64,000 bases of DNA, taken from NCBI GenBank assembly GCA_037903475.1, contig JBAJFG010000271.1:620001-684000 (forward strand), read 5' to 3'. Positions 36,604 to 47,358 of this stretch are shown here, piece by piece. Source of the stretch: Ancylostoma caninum. Its lineage: Eukaryota; Nematoda; Chromadorea; Rhabditida; Ancylostomatidae. Numbering within the stretch: the first letter of the stretch is position 1; every line of letters begins with the position of its first letter. A program made the position numbers and the translations under genes. Under the pieces are notes generated by a model. That model did not search any database and was not told where the DNA came from. It worked only from the letters and a program-made list of their open reading frames with translations.

Positions 36604-38714
36604 TCAACACCGCAGCCCTTGCGCCACCGACATGAATATTCCGAAAGAACCGCCTGATTGTGCCACTATTTTGCCCGTCTGAAAGGAAAAATGTACTGAT
36701 ATTTACAGCGGCGGTCAATCATTTCTGCATAACAGAAAACCGTCTATCTGCTGCGCCACATCACTCGGGGACATTGCCGGCGATGTTTTGTTTAGATTTT
36801 CCACCACTTTTCTTTGTATGTTTGCCTACATTCCGAAAATGGTGGAAAACATATATAAACCATCAATACCGATAACGACCAACAGCCATGCGCCCAGCCG
36901 ATCGGCCGCGCCGTGCAGGTGGTGCGGCACGGCGGACCAAGTGGGCGGCTTTTTATGATGCAAGCGTGATTGACTGCGTGATTGTGAATTGAAAGGGTCA
37001 ATTTCGGGAAAATGTCCATGGAAAAAGAGTACTTGAAGTATTGAAAATACTCCATTTGTTCCAAGTGATCTGTCGCGCTTCCGACTTCAAAATGGACAAT
37101 TTGAATGAAAAAAAAGGAATTCCACATTACAGTAGTGAGCCTTTTTGATGCAATCATTATGGCTGCAGAAACAGCCTAATTCTAGTCTACACCAGCCTTA
37201 TTCTAGTTTGGTAAGATCTTAACACTCACAACTGCATGCACAATTTGAGGTTCTCGTTAGTTGAAAAAAAAAACACTACAAGAAGCAAAATCTGCCCATG
37301 CTTTCTCCACTCTTTTCGTTCAAGAGGATTAGGCACTTGTACATTTGTACAATGTCAAGAATTTTTGTCAAGGAAATATCAGAAGAAAAAAAAAACATTG
37401 ACAGACGCGGCACATAGTTCGTGCGATATCTTCTATATTTGCCCTCTATGTATTTGGAGAAGAGAAAAATGGGACATTTATCTAGCGTTATACACACCTA
37501 CTTTCATAAACTTCTTTGATGTGCTATCCAAGGTCATTTACATTCCGCCACGTGTCCTGGTGTTTAAACTAGAAAAGGATCTAAGGTAGCCGCTATACTC
37601 CTCGACGAGTATAGCACCTTGCGTCGCCGTCGTCGGCGACGGCGGCTGCCAATGTTGGCGACCCTTCACAATCGATATGCACTGGCGCCGCAGTCGCCAA
37701 AATTGGCAGCCGCCGATCGCCAATGTTGGCGGCCAATCGATACGCACCGACGTCACAGTCGCCAAAATTGACGGCCGCCGATGTTGGCGATCGCCAATCG
37801 CCGGCGACGGCGGCCGCCGCCGCCGCTTCGCCCACAATCGATGCGTATCGGCCTTACAGTCGCCGCCGACGGCGACGCAAGGTGCTATAGTCATCGAGGA
37901 CTATAGCGGCAGTGTTAGGGGAAGACTACTATCAAGCAGGCAACAACGTTACCCAATAATAAAGATATTCCGCTAAAATGGGTTTCGTTTAAGGCTTAGA
38001 ATCTAACAAAGTGCCAAATTGTAATGCCCAGCGAACAGCAGACACAGATGGTTTCCCAGACCGTGTAAATTGGCGCTTCGCACAATTGATAATTGTGCGA
38101 TGCTGAATATAACGCACAAACAACTCCTACATAGGTCAAAGTTGAGACTGAAAACTATCTGGAGTGTCGACGTTTAGAAAGTCAGTACACCACTGATCAA
38201 GTTGGACCTCGGAACCTTTCATTCAGATCAAGCTAAACATTGGATAACGAAAACTTCAACGGAAACAATATAAAAGAGCTGTGAAGTCGTCATTTAGGTA
38301 TCAGAACCGTAACTGAATGTTTAGACAGACAAAAATAACCAGCATCAACAGTACCCAAATTTTAATATCTCCACGCTAATAGAAAGAAGAAATAGTGGGA
38401 AAAGACATTGAAAATTATGATGATGCAAAACGCAACAGAAAGAAAAAAAAACAAACCTGTATAAGCAGTTCCTTTCCTCGCAAACCCATCCGAAGCGCTG
38501 AAAAGCCACCTATGAGCACACCAGTTGCACCACCGATCATACATCCCATCATGAAACCCATTCGTATCTAAATAATTCTGGTAGAATTTTAGCGAAGAAA
38601 AATAAATAAAAAATAAACAAAACATAGCCAACCCAAAGTAGAACTCACCTTTTGGAAGCAAGTCGGTGGCTGCCCATGTCCAGGTGGAACGCCGCCAACA
38701 GCAGCAACGGGCAT
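36604..38714 (-). CDS. romo1: Reactive oxygen species modulator 1 (ROMO1)
   Basis: Small mitochondrial inner-membrane protein linked to ROS production, cristae organisation and import-related functions in animals. Three exons join in frame on the minus strand: 38649-38714, 38457-38567 and 36604-36678, giving 83 aa (human about 79). The N-terminus MPVAAVGG is followed by a Pro/Gly-rich stretch and a conserved Cys (CFQK). Next comes the family core RMGFMMGCMIGGATGVLIGG with its glycine-zipper membrane segment, then SALRMGLRGKELL and the signature C-terminus SGGSFGIFMSVAQGLRC. Splice sites are canonical (AAG|GTGAG, TTTAG|ATA, CAG|GTTTG, TTCAG|ACG). The start lies 2 bases after TTTTTTAG, as expected for a trans-spliced or leader-exon transcript. 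Intron 2 (1.8 kb) carries a palindromic MITE at 37589-37910. A strong donor-like TAG|GTAAGT lies just after the stop codon, so a 3' UTR intron is possible. Confidence 0.93.
37589..37910. mobile_element. MITE with nested palindromes, in ROMO1 intron 2
   Basis: The 322-bp element has ends GCCGCTATACTCCTCGACGA and, inverted, GCCGCTATAGTCCTCGATGA, continuing for about 50 bp (ATAGCACCTTGCGTCGCCGT). Each end is itself a small hairpin (CTATACTC/GAGTATAG). The interior has alternating GCCAATGTTGGCG and CAATCGATACGCACCGACGT-type blocks. No target duplication is obvious. Unusually CpG-rich for this AT-rich DNA. Confidence 0.82.
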
Positions 38715-38934
38715 GGCTAAAAAATCACATCAATCGCCATTGCCATGGGCGAAAAACAAAATAAAGAGCCAACGAAGAACACAAAACCAGGCGTTTCAAT
38801 TAGAAAGGATGTCTCACTTCCAAAAGAGTTCATAACTGAAACCTCTAGGTGTAAAAAAATAGAAATTCAACAAGATTTGGGGCAGCAAAAGCAAATAAAA
38901 AGCGAGATCCGGTATACATATGTCATACGATCCA

Positions 38935-41670
38935 ACGGCCGGATACGCTGCGCGCGACCTCTGCGTGACGGCTGTTATAATTGGGTCAGCTCTGCTGCCA
39001 CCGAAGTTGATGGGATGCGATTGAAAAGATCATAAACGTGAAAATCCTTCACCTGTTTATGAACATTTCTATAAGTAGTCATGTTCTTTAGAAAGTAATA
39101 GACAAAAAACTAAAAGTTGCAATCCTTTTGCTCGCTGCTGTGTGCACATACACCGAATCTTTTCGCCTAAATTCAAGCAGTGGAAGGTTCAGATGTTCGC
39201 TCCTACATAGTTATTGTTTCTGCAGTTTCAGCGTACAAGAATACTATCTTAATGAATAAACCAGCCTGATCGTCCGGCTAACGCCGGACTCTCAGGCTTC
39301 TTTTCATGCTCGCTTCGCTCGCATATTTTCATTGTCCTCAGATAAGATTAATGCAGATGGATGAACAGACACCATCCACAGAGAAGCATTCTTTACCGCG
39401 GTTCATGGAACCATTGACCCACTATGGACAGCTCCTTTCCAACAATTTGTGGTGCCGCATTTCGGTTGAAGTAAATAGTAAAAATTGACCGAATAAGTGC
39501 AAATTGGGATTGGACCTGAACACCGGTGCACCCTTATCTCACCGTTGGAACCTGCCTCCAAAGGTTCTTCCCGTTTTGGACGCCGGCGCACACTTGTCAC
39601 GCCGTTGGACTCCACGCGTTTCCCCGCTTTTGGACGCCGACGCACCCTTATCACGCCGTTGGACGCGACTCTACGCGTTTCCCCACTTTTAGACGCCGGC
39701 ACACCCTTATCACGCCGTTGGACTCAACTCCACACGTTTCCCCACTTTCGGAAACCGGCGCACCCTTATCACACCGTTGGACCCGACTCCAGGCGTTTCT
39801 CCACTTTTCGACGCCGGCGCACCCTTATCACACCGTTGGACCCGACTCCAGGCGTTTCCCCACTTTTGGACGCCGGCCCACCCTTATCACACCGTTGGAC
39901 CCGACTCCAGGCGTTTCCCCACTTTTGGACGCCGGCGCACTCTTATCACACCGTTGGACCCGACTCCAAGCGTTTCCCCACTTTTGGACGCCGGCGCACC
40001 CTTATCACACCGTTGGACCCGACTCCAGGCGTTTCTCCACTTTTCGACGCCGGCGCACCCTTATCACACCGTTGGACCCGACTCCAGGCGTTTCTCCACT
40101 TTTCGACGCCGGCGCACCCTTATCACACCGTTGGACCCGACTCCAGGCGTTTCCCCACTTTTGGACGCCGGCGCACCCTTATCACACCGTTGGACCCGAC
40201 TCCAGGCGTTTCTCCACTTTTCGACGCCTGCGCACCTTTATCACATCGTTGGACCCGACTCCAGGCGTTTTTCCATTTTTGGACGCCGGCGCACCCTTAT
40301 CACACCGTTGGACCCGACTCCAGGCGTTTCCCCACTTTTGGACGCCGGCGCACTCTTATCACACCGTTGGACCCGACTCCAGGTGTCTTCCCGCTTTTGG
40401 ATGGCGGCGCTCCCTTATCACGCCGTTGGTCTTGACTTCAGACGTTTCCTCACTTATCCGCCGGAGCATCCTTATCACACCCCCAGCCCACCTCCAAGAC
40501 TACACTAAGGCCTAATCCTCATCCTCGTCGTTCCTCGTCCGCCTCGTTCCTCCTCTTCGTTATAAAGGCAACCTATCCGTCTCTCTCCTTTTATACGGTT
40601 CTGTAATCGCAGGCCTATCTCATTCATTCCGACTGTGATGAAAACAACAGTCGGACATTAACATGTCTGAACATGACTGGCGTGGCCCGAAACACCTCTA
40701 ATTCAAGGTAAAAATCGAAATTTACCACATTTTCGTACATAATTCGATGCGCTGAACACAATGGTGTAGGTATTTTCCGTTTTCGATGGCTGGTTCTCGT
40801 GCACACACACACACACACACATGAACTGCCAATTAAGAAGAAGTATGATTACGAGTCACATCGCTGTGTGGTTTATCACTGTCGCAAAAATCTGGTTTTT
40901 GCTTTCACTACTTTCGACTCTACAGGTCTAGTGCGGTCATACACAGCTTATTTTGTTCAATTCCCTATTCATTTCTTAAACTTTGTCTGAGAGTTGCGGT
41001 CGCGGGCTACAAATTGAGTCATCTCAAACAAAGCAATTTTTTGTAGAGATGGAGCTGACAAGCTGCCTGTCTCTGTCAGCACTAATAGAAGAGGAAAGAA
41101 GCTATGCAACCCATTCAGTATGGTTTACAGTGTTCTTGGGAAGTCGTGGTTTCTATGCCCATGAAAAACCGCACGAACTTACTCCCCAATCCACTACGTA
41201 CATAAACTCGGGATAGTCAGCAAGTCGAAACCAATAAGCCACAAAGGATGCGAGTCACCGAAATCGCTCTGCGCTCTCCATATGACAATTCAACCTACGG
41301 TTACTGTTTTCTGAACCGACTGTAGCTCCTAATAAGTAACCCCTCTCGTTACACTTTACAGCTATTAACTGAAGATGTACTACATGCGCATCATTGAATC
41401 TTTCAATTTTCGACCACTGATCAATCATTCGAAAGATTGCTGTGTCCTAGAGGGCTCCAACAGCAGAAATCAGAACAAATGAGATTATGCATTAATTTCA
41501 TTCTTTCACTGGAACTTGAATATACATAAAAATGTTAACGAATATGTGGGAAGTTTTCGAGTTTATAATTCTCTCAATTACATTCCATCAAGTTCGGTGG
41601 CAGCAGAGCTGACCCAATTATAGCAGCCGTCACGCAGAGGTCGCGCGCGGCGTATCCGGACATGCAGGAG
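38935..41670. repeat. 2.7-kb block flanked by about 150-bp inverted repeats
   Basis: 38935-39100 and 41510-41670 are inverted copies. They share ACGGC(T/C)G, GACCTCTGCGTGACGGCTG, TATAATTGGGTCAGCTCTGC and TGCCACCGAA, then weaker similarity. Between them lie a two-part stem-loop (39263-39298, AGCCTGA/TCAGGCT with TCCGG/CCGGA), the 59-bp minisatellite and a short CA repeat (about 40801-40820). It could be a composite or non-autonomous element, or two independent MITEs. No transposase is seen. Confidence 0.65.
39525..40440 (+). repeat. 59-bp minisatellite, about 16 units
   Basis: The unit contains GCACCCTTATCACACCGTTG, GACCCGACTCCAGGCGTTTC and CCACTTTTGGACGCCG. Units 5-14 are nearly identical and differ mainly by TTTTCGACG versus TTTTGGACG; outer units are more diverged. 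Because 59 is not a multiple of 3 and the unit has no stop in any plus frame, three overlapping open frames of 243-329 codons appear. I treat them as non-coding: no start context, no splice sites, and all three frames equally open. Confidence 0.93.
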
Positions 41671-43956
41671 AGGTTTTTTTCCTTCCAAATGTTGTTATAA
41701 CATAATTATTCACTTTCGGGGTAGAGTATTGTGGTGAACGGTTGGAGAAATAGCACAACTCCCAATGAAATACGTGAAAAATTTCTGTCCTGTGGTTTTT
41801 TTCTTAGAATCCATCGAAGTACAGACTTCTTGAAGAGAAGAAACTGGAAGCGAATATTAGCGAGATTTTTTGGAGTCCGAAAGGGAGCAGCTGGTAGCCG
41901 GTGATGCCAACGGAAAGATTTTTCGGCTGAAATCAGAGATGGAGGTTGCTTTTTTATGCTTTGCTATTCTGCTCTGACCTGCTACGTTCATTTTTCAGCT
42001 TGTCCGAGTAGCCAAAGCTCCACAAAATGGCTTAGCTGTCCTAAATTTAAGTTGACTTACTGCAACTGAATGGCTTGTTTGTTCTTGACTCTTCCCTCAT
42101 GTAGATTCCCCTATGTATATCAATTATACGGGCGCTGATTTCAACTTAAGATAAAAAAGAATTTTTCAGGTTCAAAAAAAATGTTGAGTAGATCGCTTCG
42201 TGGCATACTGTTTAATATTTTGTATCATTCACTCACCAAATTTCGAAACATTCTTTGGTATGTTTGACCACAGTATGGCTCACGATTTCGTTTGGACCAC
42301 TTTCGGCGTGTTCTGTCTGAGTTTGTACAGCAGTTTTTTTTTGTACAATTCCATCTGTGGACATGTTCTTTCTCAGGAGTTTCACTTCTATTATTCGGGA
42401 ATCAAGCGTATGTGGGTGTAACTGTGACGCAGCCACTGAGTGCTAAGTCGGAGATACCAGCACACCCGCCTCCTGCACCAGCAGCTCTGCAGGAGGTACG
42501 ATTATTGTTTTCTTTTCTTACGCATTCAAGATTAATTATTCGATGATTTATAGAAAACTGGTCCTGACCCAGTTGAGGCTGCCAAGGATGCGCTTGCAGC
42601 TGTTAGCATCTCCACAGAGGAAAATATGAGAAGTTCCGTAAAGTGTGGCATGACTCACACAGAGATCTGCATTGTTTTTCCATCAATAAGCAGAAAAATG
42701 GAATAGCTATGGATGAAGCTGGTATTTTCTGAGATTCTTTGACTTCCCTGTTATTTTGCTAAAACCCTTCATCTGTCACTTTAGTTGCATCGCTGACCCA
42801 TGTTGAAAATTCTAAGACGGTCAATGAAATTCATCAGATGGTTTGCGGGCTGGATGAAGAAGTGAGTGATTCGATGAGAATGGTAGTAGGTGACTTATTC
42901 CGTATGAATAAAATCCAGTAGGAATATCAGTGAGAACATTTCTTTAAATCATGAAGTAGTGAGCAGTTGTGGAATTTTTTTTCATTTTAGAGAGGAAAGA
43001 ACTAACAATGGGAAAAACTGCGACACAAAAGGAGTGCAGGGATATTGAACTGAGCTACAGAAGCCCGCTAGACATTCTAGAGGTTCGCATAGGTTAGCTA
43101 TAACTTCATCTCGTAGCTTAGTGATTTTCTTTCTATTGTATCCTGTACCTTATAGGGAACTCAATCCGACAGTGTAGTGCAGAAATTTCAAGATTTTACA
43201 AATAAGGTCTCATTAGGCGAAAAAGTTGATTGCGAAAATCAATAAGATTTCGGTGAGTGCACGATATTCCTGCGGTCCTTCATCGTTTTTTAATCCACTG
43301 TTCTAGGTTGCCTCCTAACCGCGTTGAGTTTCGGAATTCGAGGGCGACTTCATGAAAGCATGAGAAACATGGCACGTTAGTTTCTAGTGGTACGAGGCAG
43401 CGTGGATGAAGTCGAGAGGAAGACGCTACACTTAACTATTATGAAAAAGTATGTTTTCTGTTTTTTTTTTGTCGACCAGTTATTAGCGGTTGTCTTACCC
43501 TTTGTCGCCCGGACCAGAAGATTGTAATTTGTTCAAAGAAAGGAGGAGAAGAGTCGTATTTTGTTCAAGTGTTTCCTAATTTCTTCGTCATTATGTTTGT
43601 GTTTAGGCCTGGTTAGTATTAGAGCTCATAGTTTTATTTTGTTGATTAGCCTTGCCATCATCCTCCCTCTTCTGAAAGGGCACTTTTGGTTTCGTTAAGG
43701 TTTCGCCATGCGCTTCTATCCACCTTCAGTTTCCATTTCAGATTGAACTCAACTACCGCGACTGCTGATACTTCGATTTCAACTTTGACAGGAACTGAGG
43801 CAGCTAATTACGACGGAGCACCATCCTCCATTTTCATCACAAGTGCTTCTAAACCTTTGTACTCAATAAAATCGTTGAATCGATATTTCATTCACAACGG
43901 TTATCATATTCGTGTTCAACGAATTGATATACCTCAACAGCTATGTCTTCATCGCC

Positions 43957-44660
43957 GTTTGAACAGCTGCACTGTGGCTCGGTTTCACACTGACTTCCAT
44001 TTTCTTTTAACAATTGCACGATCGTGAACCTTCGGATTAGTATTACTACGAAATGACTAAGCAATTGTTGTTCTGATTCTTGTACACAGTAATGCGTTTT
44101 CTTATTGATCGTCGCGATGAGTTGCTATAGGCAGGACGTGCTGCAGAATTCATCTTGTTATTTGTAGTGCGTCGGAGTCCGATCCGGTCGGATACAAAAG
44201 ATACGTATTGATTATCATTATTGGACGATTGATACGTATAAATCGCTATCCGACGGGATCGGACTCCGATGAACTATAGTTGTAGCCATAGACGATTTCA
44301 GTTTTTGGCGTTTAAAAAGCTGCGCTGCTGCCCGGTTTCACACATTTTCTTTTCTTTCATTTGATTATGAACTTCGCATTAGTTCGGAATGAATAAGCTG
44401 TAGTTGTTTTGATTCTTGTGCACAGTATAGGGTTTGTTTTTGATCGTCACGATGAGTTGATTTTGATCCTCCGCCATATCCGATTTTGGATTTTGGCGTT
44501 TAAACAGCTGCACCGCTGCCCGATTTCGCACTGACTTGCATTTTCTTGCAACAATTGCACGATCATGAACCTTCGCATGAGAACGAGATTACTTACAGCT
44601 GTTTTGAATCTCGTGCACAGTACAGGGTTGTCTTATTGATCGTAATCAATAAGAACCCCA
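43957..44660. repeat. Three diverged copies of an about 170-bp repeat
   Basis: Units begin near 43957, 44308 and 44501 with GTTTRAAMAGCTGC, a CGGTTTCACAC or CGATTTCGCAC block, CATTTTCTT and GAT(C/T)(G/A)TGAAC. They end with TTCTTGTRCACAGTA and TTGATCGTC(G/A)CGATGAGTTG. They fill the gap inside the decayed gene. Confidence 0.65.
44167..44276. mobile_element. Short MITE between the 170-bp repeats
   Basis: Inverted ends GGAGTCCGATCCGGTCGGAT (left) and GGAGTCCGATCCCGTCGGAT (right arm read inverted), with TA at the outer edges. ATACGTAT words lie near both arms. About 110 bp, no coding potential. Confidence 0.72.
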
Positions 44661-45320
44661 TGTATCTCGCCAACCCATGGATCACCTCCCTTTTCAGAAG
44701 CTCAGACAAAAGCCCAGACAATAACTTGCGCACCACCCCTCCCCCCCCTCGTTGCGGTAGGTCCACGGTAGGAAATTGTGAGAAAGTGTCGATTTGAGGT
44801 ACGAATCGGAGGTGGCATCCAAAATAATGTTGATAGTCTTGATCAGCGTACAAAACAACCCCTTTACACAAAATTCTTTTGCTCTTTTTCAACTGAATAG
44901 TGTTATAGGTATATACAAGCGTAAAATGGTGTAGCTCAAGCAGAGGAAGTGATTTTTACACACCCAGATGCAGCCCATAAAAAACCCCCACTGGGTCAAT
45001 ACTGTCACACTCTTTGGAAAGTAGCACACTAACGTAGCTTACGGGGCCACTAGTATACCGGATCTCATAAAAAGCGATGAAAGAAACGTGCAAACGATTG
45101 CATAAATTTCGTAGCGTGCAGTGGGAGTGGTTGTACGCAGCTACACACAACACACATTACTGCACGAGCAGACAATTTTTTGATCGCTGATTGGCACGTT
45201 GTCAGGCAGTTGTAGCGATTGCTCATCTGCTTAGCAATTTGTACGTACTGAAACGCCTAGAGGAAGCAGCTTTTAACAAAATGGATGCATTATTGACTAG
45301 AGTACTCTTTGTAGTCATGA

Positions 45321-45899
45321 TATTAACGGGCACTATTCCACTTGTTCTGCCCCAAAACCTCAAAGGAAAAAGTTTCTCTGGAACCTCGTCTAAGGAAGTT
45401 ATTTGACATGCTGATCATGAACATCATACACATTCTGTACCGTAGCTCCATTTGGGTAGGGTTACGGTAGGATTAAGGTAGGTGGAGTACCTCACGGAAT
45501 CACCTGAATTTTTATCTAAGGGAGTTATTTGACATGCTGATTATGAATATCACATTGATTTTGCAAACTGAAAGCAATTTGAAGTTTTCCTGTGAACTGT
45601 ACCTCCCCCTAATACAACCGTAACCCTACCCCAGTGGGGTTACGGCACGAAACGAGTGTGATATTAGTGATCAGCGCATCAAATAACCCTCCTAGAGAAA
45701 AATCCAGATGATTTCATGAGATACTGCACTTACGCTACCCCCCCCCCCCACGTAACCCTACCCAAATGAGGTTGCGGTGCAAAATGAGTGTGATATTCGT
45801 GATCAGCACGTCAAATAACCCCCTTAGATGAAGCTTCAGAAAAATTTTTGATTTTGAGATTTTGGGGCAGAACAAGTGGACTAGTGCCGATTAACGATA
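45321..45899. mobile_element. Large fold-back element, about 580 bp
   Basis: The first about 250 bases (from TATTAACGGGCACTA through CCACTTGTTCTGCCCCAAAA and GTTATTTGACATGCTGATCA) are the imperfect complement of the last about 250. Each arm contains two tandem sub-copies with GTTATTTGAC(A/G)TGCTGAT and GGGTAGGGTTACG. A C-run lies at 45740-45749. A related fragment (GATCAGCGTACAAAACAACC) is at about 44840. The open frame 45191-45406 runs into the left arm and is not supported as a gene. Confidence 0.78.
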
Positions 45900-46526
45900 C
45901 ATGTCATTAGCAATGGGCTATAGTCCTACTCTGAAGTTTTGTTCTACAGTGAGCCCACTGTTATCCATTGGTTATTCCACCATTGACTTCGACTGTGGTG
46001 TTGGCTTCCACTTATGCCACTGTTACCCCACCATGGTTGGCAGCCCGCGGTGCACCAACCATGATAGGTTAACTAACCCAAGGTGAGAACGTCGTTCGTA
46101 ACTACATGCCCACCGTCATCACACCATTCCGATCTGTAACCCACCCCCAGGAGTGTACAGACTAGAACGAAGGAATCAGCATTTCTATTACAGTACTGCA
46201 TTAATATTTGATTTGCTCTTTATCCGTACTGAAAAATTCTAATGTCCATGTAGGACTAACTCCACTCCGTAGTATGTATAGTGGAATCGTTTTGACAGTA
46301 CATTTTCCGCGACAGCGGCGCTCCTGGCGTTGGAGCACGCAGCGCGCTCGGTCAAAAAGTTGAGCCTCGATCGACCCGGCTTCTTTTACGAGTTTTATGG
46401 TCTGTTCCCTTTTTCAGTTGTTCGAAGAGTTAAAAAAGATCAGTATAAGAGGAAACAAGAGGAAACAAAATAAAACTCTTCAAAGATGCCACATTAATCA
46501 TGGGTCAACTGTTTGACCGATTTGAG

Positions 46527-46647
46527 GGTATGGAGCGTTATACCTGAAGTGGGCGGCGTCGTCGAGTTCTGTGATTGGCCATTTGGATGAATGGACCAGT
46601 CGCAGAGCTGAACCGCACCGCTCCCTTCAGGTATAACGCTCTACACT
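46527..46647. mobile_element. Mutator-like MITE inserted in a coding exon
   Basis: The 121-bp element has ends GGTATGGAGCGTTATACCTG and inverted AGTGTAGAGCGTTATACCTG. It is flanked by perfect 10-base direct repeats CCGATTTGAG (46517-46526 and 46648-46657). Mutator-like elements usually give 8-11-bp (mostly 9) duplications. Removing the element and one repeat makes the exon frame continuous. Relatives lie at 34229-34346 and 7592-7640. Confidence 0.88.
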
Positions 46648-47358
46648 CCGATTTGAGCCTGCGCATGAAGTTTCTTCAGAAATCGTTCGCCTTCGACAGA
46701 AGCTCGTGTTCTTCGGCCTCTTCAGGTCACAGGTGTGTACAGAATCAATGAACCTGACATTATTCCGATTTCTGTCATTCTCTTCAGTTCTCAGTACAAT
46801 ATTCAGTAGGTCTTCAGGGAAAATTAGAATCTATGGCCAGTCATACTAACTCAAAGTTATTGTGGCAAAAGGGCTGAGGTCTTCGTAAACTCCTATGCCG
46901 CTACGATTATGGAGTTTCAGGTCCGAAGCATCTACGACGCGGGGATAACTCTAACACGCATGTCACAAATAGCTTTGTGCCCAAAACACAAATCAATTTC
47001 CGTGAGCAAGCAATTTTTGAAGAAAGGCTAGGTGAGTTCGTGTGATCAAGCATTTATTCTCATAATTTCCAAAGTGGCCTTGCGACCTTATTTTTATCAG
47101 TGTCTTCGCTCTTTGCTCTCTTGGCTCCTGTAATTCTTGTTGAGCTTCTCCAATTTCTTCGTGTTTCCAGAAACTTCTGAAGCTGTTGTTGTGGACATGG
47201 TTGTGGAGGAGGTCTAAATTGCGTTGGTCACTTCGTACAGTTCACGAAAATTTGAGAGAAATTTTAAAAAAACGAGATCAAAATTTCATGTTAAAAATGT
47301 TGAATTTGGCGCTCATGAAAAAAACATACTGTTAAGAATAATTCGAAAAATTGAACTA

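Larger units (their letters stand above)
41808..47217 (+). pseudogene. Decayed multi-exon gene, partly coiled-coil; family not recognised
   Basis: Exon-like blocks: 41808-41944, 41999-42050, 42377-42496, 42554-42721, 42785-42861, 42993-43082, 43156-43252, 43307-43448, 46418-46526 resumed at 46658-46732, 46818-46878, 46921-47031 and 47171-47217 (stop). Most junctions keep phase. Translations are charged, for example EREQLVAGDANGKIFRLKSE and VDEVERKTLHLTIMKK, with a Pro/Ala-rich linker around 42440-42495. Lesions: frame change in the first block; one-base loss near 42631; in-frame TAA 43243-43245; TAG 43378-43380; a tandem 10-base duplication AAGAGGAAAC (46447-46466) shifting frame; a 121-bp MITE in the exon at 46527-46647; TGA 46875-46877. 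The 3-kb gap 43449-46417 is filled with repeats. It ends 142 bp from the convergent protease gene. It could be a duplicate of an intact gene elsewhere. Confidence 0.72.

Noticed and set aside
38745..39035. 96-codon plus-strand frame just upstream of ROMO1
   Set aside because: Starts 31 bp from the ROMO1 start in the opposite direction with no acceptor before its ATG, and its second half reads through the inverted repeat at 38935; likely chance, though the first 35 codons up to AG|GTGTAA remain a weak possibility.
39497..40515. Three overlapping plus-strand frames of 312, 329 and 243 codons
   Set aside because: They are products of a 59-bp minisatellite with no stop in any frame. All three frames are equally open and there is no start or splice context.
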